Source: Acidobacteriota bacterium (lineage in GTDB: Bacteria; Acidobacteriota; Vicinamibacteria; Vicinamibacterales; Fen-181). Taken from it: DNA of 8,404 nt. Position 1 is the first letter of the stretch. Each line of letters opens with the position of its first letter. The position numbers and the translations under genes are program-made. Location of the stretch: contig PMKG01000226.1 of assembly GCA_003157675.1 (NCBI GenBank), positions 3,408 to 11,811 of the forward strand, in the 5' to 3' direction. Positions 1 through 6,681 of the stretch are shown here, piece by piece. The notes below the pieces were generated by a model, which had not been told where the DNA came from, searched no databases, and saw only the letters and a program-made list of their open reading frames with translations.

Positions 1-488
1 CCGATCTCGGCCTTCGTCGACGGCGTGAAGATCGGCTCGGGCAGCCGGTCGGCCTCGCGCAGCCCGGCTGGCAGCGCCATCCCGCAGACCGTGCCGGTCT
101 TCCGGTACTCCGCCCATCCGGACCCGACGAGATAGCCCCGCACGACGCACTCGATCGGGATCGGCGTCGTCCGCCGGACCAGCATCGACCGGCCGCCGAG
201 CACGTCGGCGTGCCGGCGAAGCGCCGCGGGGAAGTCCGCCGGATCGACCGAGCGCACGTGATTGGGCACCACGTCGCGCGTGCGGTCGAACCAGAAGGCC
301 GACAGTTGCGTCAGCACCTTTCCCTTGTCGGGAATGCCGGACCCCAGCACATAGTCGAAGGCCGAGATGCGGTCGGTCGCGACGATGAGGAGGTCCTCCC
401 CGGCATCGTAGAGGTCGCGGACCTTGCCACTGCGAAGGGGAGCGAGTCCGGGAAACGAAGTGGCGAGCAGAGGCGCGGGTAACGTCAT
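1..488 (-). CDS. purC: SAICAR synthetase PurC, N-terminal part (cut by window edge)
   Basis: Phosphoribosylaminoimidazole-succinocarboxamide synthase joins CAIR and aspartate using ATP in cytoplasmic de novo purine synthesis. The frame is open from an ATG at 488 down to base 1, giving 162 complete codons; the C-terminal part lies outside the window. Visible family signatures are SGKVRDLYD (residues 20-28, the nucleotide-binding start), ATDRISAFD (37-45), [16 protein letters not shown] (about 110-125) and [13 protein letters not shown] near residues 149-161. This wording matches the long (about 300-residue, yeast Ade1-like) form rather than the short bacterial form of about 240 residues; that is from memory of the family. 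The start is supported by a GAGG Shine-Dalgarno eight bases upstream. It is transcribed away from the 686 gene. Confidence 0.97.
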   Translation of the reverse strand, partial: MTLPAPLLATSFPGLAPLRSGKVRDLYDAGEDLLIVATDRISAFDYVLGSGIPDKGKVLTQLSAFWFDRTRDVVPNHVRSVDPADFPAALRRHADVLGGRSMLVRRTTPIPIECVVRGYLVGSGWAEYRKTGTVCGMALPAGLREADRLPEPIFTPSTKAEI

Positions 489-501
489 GGGCGGATCCTC
501 A

Positions 502-516
502 CCAGGTGCCTGGCAC
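502..516. repeat. overlapping short inverted repeats in the purC leader
   Basis: CCAGG (502-506) pairs with CCTGG (509-513), and GTGCC (506-510) pairs with GGCAC (512-516), so two alternative small palindromes overlap just upstream of the purC Shine-Dalgarno. Loops of 1-2 bases are too small for a stable RNA hairpin, so a protein-binding site is likelier than a riboswitch if it is functional at all. No purine-riboswitch core is recognisable. Confidence 0.2.
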
Positions 517-551
517 GGGTCGAACGGCCGCCGCCGAGATCCGGGGGAGTC

Positions 552-581
552 ATATTAACGGGGCGGCGGGCCGGCCCGCAA
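552..581 (-). promoter_or_regulatory. candidate purC promoter
   Basis: Read on the minus strand, TTGCGG (581-576) is followed after 18 bases by TAATAT (557-552). The -35 matches the sigma-70 consensus at three of six positions and the -10 at four of six. The short AT-rich patch is the only one in a very GC-rich stretch, which supports a -10 here. The predicted leader would be about 55 bases. The assignment is by eye and weak. Confidence 0.35.
566..579. repeat. 14-bp perfect GC palindrome in the purC/LPTM divergent region
   Basis: GCGGGCCGGCCCGC reads the same on both strands. It sits inside the spacer of the candidate purC promoter, so it could be an operator. A GC-only palindrome in GC-rich DNA can also arise by chance. 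Confidence 0.4.
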
Positions 582-662
582 GAGCCGGGGGGCCGTAGGC
601 CGGCGACACCGTGGTGAAGTCTGACAGTAAGTGACGCTGCTCCATAGACTTGGGTCGGATCT

Positions 663-673
663 TATAGTAGAGT
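663..673 (+). promoter_or_regulatory. candidate -10 element for the LPTM gene
   Basis: TATAGT (663-668, five of six to TATAAT) overlaps TAGAGT (668-673). These end 17 and 12 bases before the ATG at 686, so the transcript would have a leader of only a few bases. No convincing -35 lies 16-18 bases upstream; CTGACA at 621-626 is too far from TATAGT. No Shine-Dalgarno precedes the ATG. Confidence 0.35.
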
Positions 674-685
674 GCGGACCCTCGG

Positions 686-1720
686 ATGCGCGCACACCTG
701 CGAAGCGTCATCGTCGTCGCGCTCGCGCTGATCCTGCTCGCGTGGTTCCTGCACGGCGTCAATCTCGCCGGGGTGTGGGCCGAGCTCGGTCGCGGGCGCG
801 TCGGTCTGCTGGCGCTCGCGATCAGCACCACGCTCCTGACTTACGCGCTGCGGACGATCCGGTGGCAGTACCTGCTCGCGGGCCTCGGGCCGACGCGCTT
901 CATGAACGCCTTTCGCGCGACGGTGATCGGCTTTGCGGCCAACTTCCTGCTGCCCGCGCGCGCCGGGGAGTTCATCCGTCCCTACGTGCTGTCGCAGCAC
1001 GAGAACGTGAAGGCGACGGCCGCGTTCGCCACCGTCGTGCTCGAGCGGGTGTTCGACATGGCGGCCGTGCTCGTGCTGTTCGCGGTCTTCCTGCTGACGG
1101 CCGACCCCGCGCTCGCGCGTTCGGCCCCGGGCGTCTTTCGCGCCGTTCAGGTCGGCGGGCTGACGGCCGCCGGCGGAACGCTCGCGCTGCTCGTGGGGTT
1201 CTTCGTGCTCGCCGGGCACCCGGAGGCCATCGGGCGGATCTCGGCGGCCGTGGAGCGTCGGCTGCCGGCGCGTCTCGCGAAGTCGGTGGAGGGTCTGGCC
1301 CAGACCTTTGTCGTGGGGCTGGGCGCGGTTCGTCGGCCGAAGCAGTGGCTGATGGTCTCCGCGCTGTCGTTCCCGCTGTGGCTGTCGATTGCGTGCGGGA
1401 TCTGGCTGGTGTCGCGGGCCTTCGCGGTCGATGTGGGGTATGTCGGGTCGTTCCTGGTGATGACGCTGCTCGTGGTCGGCGTGGCGGTGCCCACGCCGGG
1501 CGCGATCGGCGGGTTTCACGAGTTCTACCGGATCGCCGTCACGTCGTTCTTCCATGCGTCGACGGAGAAGGCGGTCGGCGCGGCCATCGTGCTGCACGCG
1601 ATCTCGTTCGTGCCGGTGACGCTCGTCGGCCTGGCGTTCATGGTCGGCGAAGGGCTGACTCTGGGCAGGATGCGGCGCCTGGCGACACCGCCGGGCGCGG
1701 CGGAGGAGGAGACGCGGTGA
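686..1720 (+). CDS. LPTM-family (UPF0104 / flippase-like) integral membrane protein
   Basis: A 344-residue polytopic inner-membrane protein of the lysylphosphatidylglycerol synthase transmembrane (LPTM, UPF0104, AglD-like) family. Hydrophobic segments are visible around residues 8-25, 40-58, 125-148, 158-176, 220-246 and 285-320. Typical family motifs are [12 protein letters not shown] (91-102), LERVFD (119-124) and [12 protein letters not shown] (249-260). In MprF the same domain flips lysyl-PG, but this protein lacks the C-terminal aminoacyl-transferase domain, so it does not itself make aminoacyl lipids; the substrate is unknown. The ATG at 686 is chosen because it opens directly into the first membrane helix. 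There is no Shine-Dalgarno. Its stop overlaps the nrdR start, so the two are probably cotranscribed. Confidence 0.88.
   Translation: MRAHLRSVIVVALALILLAWFLHGVNLAGVWAELGRGRVGLLALAISTTLLTYALRTIRWQYLLAGLGPTRFMNAFRATVIGFAANFLLPARAGEFIRPYVLSQHENVKATAAFATVVLERVFDMAAVLVLFAVFLLTADPALARSAPGVFRAVQVGGLTAAGGTLALLVGFFVLAGHPEAIGRISAAVERRLPARLAKSVEGLAQTFVVGLGAVRRPKQWLMVSALSFPLWLSIACGIWLVSRAFAVDVGYVGSFLVMTLLVVGVAVPTPGAIGGFHEFYRIAVTSFFHASTEKAVGAAIVLHAISFVPVTLVGLAFMVGEGLTLGRMRRLATPPGAAEEETR
1702..1710 (+). promoter_or_regulatory. strong Shine-Dalgarno that fixes the nrdR GTG start
   Basis: GGAGGAGGA ends six bases before the GTG at 1717. This long purine run inside the end of the membrane-protein gene selects GTG over any upstream start and fits translational coupling. 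Confidence 0.75.
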
Positions 1721-2175
1721 AGTGTCCCTACTGCAGTCATCTGGGCGACAAGGTGGTCGATTCGCGCGAGGGCAAGGAGGGCGAAGTCATTCGCCGCCGC
1801 CGGGAGTGCCTCGACTGCGGCCGTCGCTTCACGAGCTACGAGCGCATCGACGAGATTCTGCCCATGGTGGTGAAGAAGGACGGCAGCCGCGAGCGCTTCG
1901 AGCGCCAGAAGCTCGTCGCGGGAATGCTGAAGGCCTGCGAGAAGCGCCCAGTCAGCGTGTCGGCCCTCGAGAAGATCGCCGACCGCGTGGAGGCGACGCT
2001 GCAGGAGCGGCCCGAGAAGGAGATCGCCACCGCCGAAGTGGGCCTGTCCGTCATGCAGGCGCTCAAGGACCTCGACGAAGTGGCCTACGTGCGGTTCGCC
2101 TCCGTCTACCGGAATTTCCGCGATGTCGGTGAATTCCGCAAGCAGATCGAAGAGCTGCTCGACGCTGGCGAATGA
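1717..2175 (+). CDS. nrdR: transcriptional repressor NrdR
   Basis: NrdR is a zinc- and nucleotide-binding repressor of ribonucleotide reductase genes, sensing ATP/dATP through an ATP-cone. The 152-residue product has the family's usual length. An N-terminal zinc ribbon uses Cys3, Cys6, Cys31 and Cys34 (CPYC and CLDC), followed by the basic [10 protein letters not shown] segment. The ATP-cone then runs from about residue 49 ([16 protein letters not shown]) to about 139 ([11 protein letters not shown] is clear). Translation starts at GTG 1717, overlapping the upstream stop as GTGA; an in-frame extension back to 631 is only open frame in GC-rich DNA. No ribonucleotide reductase gene and no recognisable NrdR box is present here, so its targets lie elsewhere. 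Confidence 0.97.
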   Translation: MKCPYCSHLGDKVVDSREGKEGEVIRRRRECLDCGRRFTSYERIDEILPMVVKKDGSRERFERQKLVAGMLKACEKRPVSVSALEKIADRVEATLQERPEKEIATAEVGLSVMQALKDLDEVAYVRFASVYRNFRDVGEFRKQIEELLDAGE

Positions 2176-2188
2176 GCGCGCGGCGCGT

Positions 2189-2217
2189 TTGACTGGCCCC
2201 GATGTTTGCTTGATAAT
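2189..2217 (+). promoter_or_regulatory. sigma-70-type promoter for the zinc-ribbon/RDD gene
   Basis: TTGACT (2189-2194) and GATAAT (2212-2217) are each five of six to consensus and are separated by exactly 17 bases. The predicted start is near 2224, giving a leader of roughly 63 bases before the ATG at 2287. A 7-bp inverted repeat, TGGCCCC (2194-2200) and GGGGCCA (2222-2228), brackets the -10 and could be an operator. Confidence 0.7.
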
Positions 2218-2286
2218 CCCCGGGGCCATCTCCAAACCGACCGCGCCCGGTCGGCCCCGCTCCGGCTCGTCTGTGGACGGCGACCC

Positions 2287-3204
2287 ATGAAATGTCCGAA
2301 GTGCAATTACATTGCGTTCGACTCCACGGTTCGCTGCCGCAACTGTGGTTTTGATTTCTCGCTCGTCCACTCGGCCGAAGCCGCGAGCGACCTGCCGCTG
2401 CGTCCGCCGGAGCCGGCGGCGCCGCTGGCGGATTTCGACCTCGGCGCGGCCAGCCGCCCGTCTCGCGGCCCCGGACGTCCGGCTGACGCCGAGCGCGTGA
2501 AGGATCCGGCGTTCGATCCCGGCATCCCGTCTGCCGCGACGAGCGAGATGCCGTTGTTCAGCGACGGGTTCTTCGGCGAAGTGCCGCTCGTGCGCCCGAC
2601 GGGGCCGAGCGCGCCGCTCGCCGTCCGCCGGTCGACACCGACGCCGTCTCGCGTCCGCGGGTCGGTCGCGCCCCGCACCGCCGAGCCCCGGCCCGATCCA
2701 GGTCTGCCGCTGGGCTCGCCTTCGTTCACGACGCTGGGCCTCACGGCCAGGGCGTCAGCGCCCGAACCGGCGACGGACGCGGACGAGGCAGCGGGCGTGA
2801 GCGCCCGACTCGGAGCGGCTGCGCTCGACTGGCTGATGCTCATCGGGCTCGACCTGTCGGTCGTCTATTTCACACTCCGTGTCAGCCGGCTGCAGACCGG
2901 TGACATCCTGCTGCTGCCCGCGGTGCCGCTCGCCGCGTTTCTGCTGTTGCTCAATGGCGGCTACCTCGCGATGTTCACCGCGGCCGGCGGCCAGACGCTC
3001 GGCAAGATGGCGTTCCACCTGAGGGTCGTGCCGACGGGGGACGCGCCGCTCACGGTCGGCCGCTCGCTCGTGCGCGTGGTGTCGTTCCTGTTGAGCGCGC
3101 TGCCCGTCGGGCTCGGCCTGCTGCCCGCGGTCTTCGATCGAACCCACCGCGGGCTCCACGATCGCCTGTCCGGGACGCGCGTCGTGCACGCCGGCACGCC
3201 GTAG
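2287..3204 (+). CDS. zinc-ribbon protein with C-terminal RDD membrane domain
   Basis: A 305-residue protein in three parts. Residues 1-22 form a compact zinc ribbon with Cys3, Cys6, Cys17 and Cys20 (CPKC and CRNC). Residues 24 to about 168 are a low-complexity linker rich in Pro, Ala, Arg and Ser. Residues 172-300 are an RDD domain with the defining Arg174, Asp181 and a late Asp (284 or 292), hydrophobic helices at about 182-197, 208-230 and 258-280, and QTLGK (236-240) typical of the family. RDD proteins are multi-pass membrane proteins of mostly unknown function; some have been linked to ion transport. The ATG at 2287 is chosen because the zinc ribbon starts there; an upstream in-frame ATG at 2206 would lie before the promoter's -10. 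No Shine-Dalgarno is visible. Function is unknown. Confidence 0.85.
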   Translation: MKCPKCNYIAFDSTVRCRNCGFDFSLVHSAEAASDLPLRPPEPAAPLADFDLGAASRPSRGPGRPADAERVKDPAFDPGIPSAATSEMPLFSDGFFGEVPLVRPTGPSAPLAVRRSTPTPSRVRGSVAPRTAEPRPDPGLPLGSPSFTTLGLTARASAPEPATDADEAAGVSARLGAAALDWLMLIGLDLSVVYFTLRVSRLQTGDILLLPAVPLAAFLLLLNGGYLAMFTAAGGQTLGKMAFHLRVVPTGDAPLTVGRSLVRVVSFLLSALPVGLGLLPAVFDRTHRGLHDRLSGTRVVHAGTP

Positions 3205-3231
3205 GCCCGGAGGGAGGCTGAGCCCGACTCC

Positions 3232-3705
3232 ATGAAGCGACTCGCGCTGCTGCTGGCGACCTTCGGGTACGTCGGCCACTTTCCGATCGCGCCAGGCACG
3301 GCCGGTTCGGCCGCCGGGCTGGCGTTGTATGCCTCCCTCCGCTACCTCGCGCCGCCTGCCGTCGTCCCCTACGTCGATCTTGGCGCGATCGTCGCGTTGT
3401 TCGTCCTCGGCTGCTGGGCCGGCACGGTGGCCGAGCGACACTACGGCCGCACCGACCCCGGCGCCGTCGTCGTCGACGAAGTCATCGGCATGCTGATGAC
3501 GCTGTGGCTCATCCCGGTGACCTGGAAGGGTGCCGTCGTCGGGTTCCTGTTGTTCCGGGCCTTCGACATCGTGAAGCCCTTCCCGGCCCGGCAGTGCGAA
3601 CGCCTCCACGGCGGTCTCGGGATCATGGCCGACGACGCGGTCGCGGGAATCTACGGCAATCTGGCCCTTCGCCTCGTTCTTCTGATCGCGCCGACCCTTC
3701 GCTGA
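3232..3705 (+). CDS. pgpA: phosphatidylglycerophosphatase A
   Basis: PgpA removes the phosphate from phosphatidylglycerophosphate to give phosphatidylglycerol at the inner membrane. The 157-residue product has the normal length. Family motifs are FPIAPGTAGS (17-26), VVDEVIGM (80-87), FRAFDIVKPFP (108-118) and GGLGIMADDAVAG (127-139); the acidic residues in these (Asp82, Glu83, Asp134, Asp135) are the expected metal/phosphate site. Three or four membrane helices are visible. A purine-rich GGAGGGAGG (3209-3217) lies 14 bases before the ATG, rather far, but no alternative in-frame start exists between them. It starts 27 bases after the RDD gene stop, probably in the same transcript. Confidence 0.95.
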   Translation: MKRLALLLATFGYVGHFPIAPGTAGSAAGLALYASLRYLAPPAVVPYVDLGAIVALFVLGCWAGTVAERHYGRTDPGAVVVDEVIGMLMTLWLIPVTWKGAVVGFLLFRAFDIVKPFPARQCERLHGGLGIMADDAVAGIYGNLALRLVLLIAPTLR

Positions 3706-3723
3706 GACCGCGCGCGGAGCCGG

Positions 3724-3737
3724 CGTCGCCCGCGACG
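3724..3737. repeat. inverted repeat between pgpA and cinA
   Basis: CGTCGC (3724-3729) and GCGACG (3732-3737) form a 6-bp inverted repeat with a 2-base centre. It follows pgpA and overlaps where a -35 for the cinA -10 would sit. There is no T-run behind it (the next bases are GCGTTCTCC), so I do not call an intrinsic terminator. Confidence 0.3.
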
Positions 3738-3749
3738 GCGTTCTCCTGC

Positions 3750-3755
3750 TACGCT
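3750..3755 (+). promoter_or_regulatory. candidate extended -10 for cinA, near-leaderless
   Basis: TGCTACGCT (3747-3755) has the TG of an extended -10 one base before TACGCT. It ends nine bases before the ATG at 3765, so transcription would begin within a few bases of the start codon. No -35 is evident, and only a poor GAAGAG precedes the ATG as a ribosome-binding site. Confidence 0.35.
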
Positions 3756-3764
3756 GAAGAGCAG

Positions 3765-5057
3765 ATGACCGACTCCTCGTCGCCGCCACGCCGCGCCATC
3801 GTCATTGCCGTGGGCAGCGAGCTGCTCACCCCACTGCGCGCCGACACCAACTCCCTGTTCGTCACGGCCAGGCTCAACGAGCTCGGGATCGAGGTCGTCG
3901 CCAAGCTCATCGTCGGCGATCGGCGTGATGATCTCGCCGCCGCCATCCGGGAGAACCTGGGCCGGGCGGACCTGCTGGTGCTCACCGGCGGCCTGGGGCC
4001 GACCGACGACGACGTCACCCGCCAGGCGGTCTCCGACGCCCTTGGCCTGACGCTCCGCGAAGACCCCGCGATTGTCGAGCGGATCCGTGCACGCTTCGCG
4101 CGGCGCGGCCTCGAGATGCCGGAGGTCAACCGCGTGCAGGGGCAGGTGCTCGCCGGCGCGTCGGTGCTGGCCAATCCGAACGGCACCGCCCCGGGACAGT
4201 GGATCGAGCGCGCCGGTCGGCGCGTCGTACTGCTGCCCGGCCCGCCGCGGGAAATGCAGCCGATGCTCGTGGCGGCGCTCGACGAACGCCTGGCGCCGCT
4301 GTGCGGCAGCGCCCGGGTGTACCGCCGGGTGATTGGCATCGCGGGCCGGACCGAGTCGGAGGTCGAAGAGGTGGCGCAGCCGATCTACTCGACGTGGGCG
4401 GCATGGGCCCCGCCGGTCTCCACGAGCATCCTCGCGGCGCCGGGACAGATCGAGCTGCACCTGTCGGTCCGCACGTCAAGCGAGGACGAGGGAAAGGTCG
4501 TGCTCGATCGGGCGACCGCCGCGATGCTCCCCGCGCTCGGCACGGACGTGTTCAGCGACGACGGGCGCTCGCTCGAGCAGGTGGTCGGCGAGATGCTGCG
4601 GGCCAGGTTCTGGCGCATCGCCACGGCCGAGTCCTGCACAGGCGGGCTGGTGGCCTCGCGCCTCACCGACGTGCCTGGAAGCTCCGACTACGTCGAGCGC
4701 GGCGTGGTCTGTTACAGCAACCTCGCGAAGACCGAGCTGCTTGGCGTGTCCGAGGAGTCGATCCGCCTGCACGGGGCGGTGAGCGAGGAAGTCGGCGTGG
4801 CGATGGCCGTCGGCATGCGCGAACGGGCGGGCGTGGAGGTGGCCGTGGCGGTCACCGGCATCGCCGGTCCCGGCGGCGGCTCCGCGCGGAAGCCGGTCGG
4901 CACGGTGGTCGTGGCGGTTGCATTCCCGGGCGGCACGCGCGTGCGACGGTTCCTCTTTCTCGGCGTGCGCGCCCAGGTGAAGTTCCAGGCCTCGCAGGCC
5001 TCGCTCGACATGGTGCGGCGGGCGATGGAAGAGTTCCTGCCCGCGCCGGGCGCCTGA
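3765..5057 (+). CDS. cinA: CinA: competence/damage-inducible protein A, NMN amidase-type
   Basis: A full-length 430-residue two-domain CinA. The N-terminal domain (about 8-175) is the COG1058 molybdopterin-binding-like fold, with VGSELL (16-21) and TGGLGPTDDD (74-83); in studied homologues it has ADP-ribose pyrophosphatase activity. The C-terminal domain (about 255-425) is the PncC-type nicotinamide-nucleotide amidase, with AESCTGG (268-274, containing the catalytic Ser) and VTGIAGPGGG (353-362). Together they act in pyridine nucleotide salvage in the cytoplasm; a competence role is not implied here because no competence genes or recA are nearby. The ATG at 3765 matches the usual family N-terminus; open frame upstream to 3504 runs through pgpA and is not used. 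It is followed 26 bases later by thpR. Confidence 0.96.
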   Translation: MTDSSSPPRRAIVIAVGSELLTPLRADTNSLFVTARLNELGIEVVAKLIVGDRRDDLAAAIRENLGRADLLVLTGGLGPTDDDVTRQAVSDALGLTLREDPAIVERIRARFARRGLEMPEVNRVQGQVLAGASVLANPNGTAPGQWIERAGRRVVLLPGPPREMQPMLVAALDERLAPLCGSARVYRRVIGIAGRTESEVEEVAQPIYSTWAAWAPPVSTSILAAPGQIELHLSVRTSSEDEGKVVLDRATAAMLPALGTDVFSDDGRSLEQVVGEMLRARFWRIATAESCTGGLVASRLTDVPGSSDYVERGVVCYSNLAKTELLGVSEESIRLHGAVSEEVGVAMAVGMRERAGVEVAVAVTGIAGPGGGSARKPVGTVVVAVAFPGGTRVRRFLFLGVRAQVKFQASQASLDMVRRAMEEFLPAPGA

Positions 5058-5072
5058 GCTGGCCCCGGAACT

Positions 5073-5079
5073 GGAGGAG
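5073..5079 (+). promoter_or_regulatory. Shine-Dalgarno that fixes the thpR GTG start
   Basis: GGAGGAG lies just before GTG 5084; the GGAGG core is six bases from the start codon. It selects this GTG in a frame that is open far upstream inside cinA. Confidence 0.7.
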
Positions 5080-5083
5080 CGAC

Positions 5084-5668
5084 GTGCGCCTGTTTCTCGC
5101 CGTGGAACTCGACGAGGCGGTGCGGCGGGCGGCCGCCGACACCGCCCGGACGCTGGCTGCCGCGCTCGACCGGCAGGGCATCCGGCGTGGCATCGGCTGG
5201 GTGGCGCCGGAAAACCTGCATTTCACGCTGCACTTCCTGGGTGAGGTGGACGAGCCGACCGCCCGCGCCGTGGCCGATCGAGTGAGCGCGCCGCTCTCCA
5301 CCGCACCGTTCGACCTGGCGCTCGCGGGCCTCGGGACCTTTCCTTCCGCGGGCCCGCCGCGCGTCATCTGGCTCGGCGTCGCCGAGGGGGCCGGCGACCT
5401 GGCAGCCGTGCACGGCGAAGTCGGCCGGCGCCTCGAGGGGCTGGGCGTGCCGCTCGAGCGCCGCCCGTTCAGCGCCCACCTGACGCTCGGCCGCATCAAG
5501 GCTCCCCTCGGTCCGCGCCTGAAGGACGCGCTCGCCGACGCGTCCCTCGTCCGCGAGGCCCGCTGCCGCGTGGATCACGTCACGCTCTTCGAGAGCCGGC
5601 TGTCCCCGCGCGGGGCGACCTATTCCGTGATCGCCACGGCCCGGCTCGGGTATCATCAGCCGTCATGA
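5084..5668 (+). CDS. thpR: RNA 2',3'-cyclic phosphodiesterase (2'-5' RNA ligase family)
   Basis: A 194-residue cytoplasmic protein of the 2H phosphoesterase superfamily. The two catalytic H-x-T-L motifs are HFTL (46-49) and HLTL (132-135), in the usual symmetrical arrangement. The N-terminus MRLFLAVEL is typical of ThpR/LigT. The enzyme hydrolyses RNA 2',3'-cyclic phosphates and can ligate tRNA halves through a 2'-5' bond in vitro; its physiological substrate is unclear. The GTG start is set by a good Shine-Dalgarno and the conserved N-terminus. The stop overlaps the gpsA start as ATGA, so these two are likely translationally coupled within the cinA-thpR-gpsA run. Confidence 0.94.
   Translation: MRLFLAVELDEAVRRAAADTARTLAAALDRQGIRRGIGWVAPENLHFTLHFLGEVDEPTARAVADRVSAPLSTAPFDLALAGLGTFPSAGPPRVIWLGVAEGAGDLAAVHGEVGRRLEGLGVPLERRPFSAHLTLGRIKAPLGPRLKDALADASLVREARCRVDHVTLFESRLSPRGATYSVIATARLGYHQPS
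5651..5656 (+). promoter_or_regulatory. candidate -10 just before gpsA
   Basis: TATCAT (five of six to TATAAT) ends eight bases before the gpsA ATG, predicting a start at or within a couple of bases of the initiation codon. It lies inside the last codons of thpR, and no -35 or Shine-Dalgarno is visible. It may be an internal leaderless promoter, or only thpR coding sequence. Confidence 0.3.
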
Positions 5669-6669
5669 GAGATCTCGCGATCCTCGGATCGGGCAGTTGG
5701 GGCACGGCCCTCGCCGTGCACCTGGCGCGCGTCGGCCACGACGTCCGGCTGTGGGCCCGGGAGGCCGACGTGGTGGGCGGGATCCGATCCGAACGGGTCA
5801 ACCACCTGTTCCTGCCCGGGATTCGCCTGCCGGAAGCGGTCACTCCCTGCGAGGCGGTCGAGGAGGCCGTCTCCGGCGTCGATCTCGTGGTCGTGGTCAC
5901 GCCGTCGCACGGCACGCGCCACGTCGTCCGCCAGGCGGCGTTCGCCATGGCCGAGTCCGCGACCATCGTCAGCGCGACCAAGGGCCTCGAGGTGGAGACG
6001 CTCCTGAGACCCTCGGAAGTGATCAGTCAGGAGCTCGGTCCGCGCCGCGCGGTCGTCGTGCTCTCGGGACCGAGCTTCGCGCGCGAGGTCGCGCTCGGGC
6101 TGCCGACCGCCGTGTGCGCGGCGTCGACCGATCAGACCGCCGCCGAACTCGTGCAGTCCGAGTTCCGCGGGCGTGCCTTCCGCCTCTACACGACCGACGA
6201 CGTCGTGGGGGTGGAGATCGGCGCCGCGTTGAAGAACGTCATCGCGATCGCCGCGGGCGTCGTCGAAGGCCTGGGGCTCGGACACAACGCCATGGCGGGC
6301 CTGATCACGCGCGGCCTGGCCGAGATCTCGCGCCTCGCGCACGCGCTCGGCGGGCGGCGCGAGACGCTGGCCGGGCTGTCGGGCCTCGGCGATTTGGTGC
6401 TCACGTGCACCGGCAGCCTGAGCCGCAACCGGCAGTTCGGCATCGAGCTCGGACGCGGCCGGAGCCCTCGCGAGATCCTCGGTACGATGACGATGGTGGC
6501 CGAGGGGGTGAAGACGACGAGCGCCGCCCTGGCGCTCGGCGCGCGTCACGGCGTCGAGCTGCCGATCACGGCGCAGATGGCCGAGGTGCTCGAGCAAGGC
6601 AAGGATCCGCGCGCGGCGGCCGAGGCTCTGATGCTGCGCCCGCAGCGGGTCGAGGTCGACGGTCGATGA
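5665..6669 (+). CDS. gpsA: glycerol-3-phosphate dehydrogenase [NAD(P)+]
   Basis: GpsA reduces dihydroxyacetone phosphate to sn-glycerol-3-phosphate, the backbone for phospholipid synthesis, in the cytoplasm. The 334-residue length is normal. The Rossmann motif GSGSWGTA is at 8-15, followed by ATKG (104-107), SGPSFA (134-139), the catalytic lysine Lys190 in AALKN, GLGDLVLTCTG (240-250) and SRNRQFG (253-259), all family hallmarks. The start overlaps the thpR stop by four bases (ATGA). No Shine-Dalgarno is seen, so initiation probably relies on coupling or on a leaderless message. With pgpA nearby it adds a phospholipid theme to the cluster. Confidence 0.98.
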   Translation: MRDLAILGSGSWGTALAVHLARVGHDVRLWAREADVVGGIRSERVNHLFLPGIRLPEAVTPCEAVEEAVSGVDLVVVVTPSHGTRHVVRQAAFAMAESATIVSATKGLEVETLLRPSEVISQELGPRRAVVVLSGPSFAREVALGLPTAVCAASTDQTAAELVQSEFRGRAFRLYTTDDVVGVEIGAALKNVIAIAAGVVEGLGLGHNAMAGLITRGLAEISRLAHALGGRRETLAGLSGLGDLVLTCTGSLSRNRQFGIELGRGRSPREILGTMTMVAEGVKTTSAALALGARHGVELPITAQMAEVLEQGKDPRAAAEALMLRPQRVEVDGR

Positions 6670-6675
6670 TAAGAT
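6670..6675 (+). promoter_or_regulatory. candidate -10 for a leaderless ftsY transcript
   Basis: GATAAGAT (6668-6675) contains TAAGAT ending six bases before the ftsY ATG at 6682; a start seven bases downstream would fall on the A of the ATG. It sits in the 12-base gap after the gpsA stop. No Shine-Dalgarno and no clear -35 are present. Confidence 0.33.
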
Positions 6676-6681
6676 CCGCGG

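Noticed and set aside
631..1716. Long in-frame extension upstream of nrdR (open from 631)
   Set aside because: It runs through the LPTM gene in another frame, is Arg/Gly-rich with no domain, and nrdR has a strong Shine-Dalgarno at its GTG.
2177..2190. GC inverted repeat CGCGC-G-GCGCG plus TTT after nrdR as an intrinsic terminator
   Set aside because: The loop is one base, only three Ts follow, and the Ts belong to the -35 of the next promoter.
2755..3789. 344-codon minus-strand open frame opposite the RDD gene and pgpA
   Set aside because: Shadow of two recognised plus-strand genes with no family signature.
4199..5083. Open frame running into thpR from inside cinA
   Set aside because: Arg/Gly-rich shadow of cinA; thpR has a conserved N-terminus and a Shine-Dalgarno at GTG 5084.
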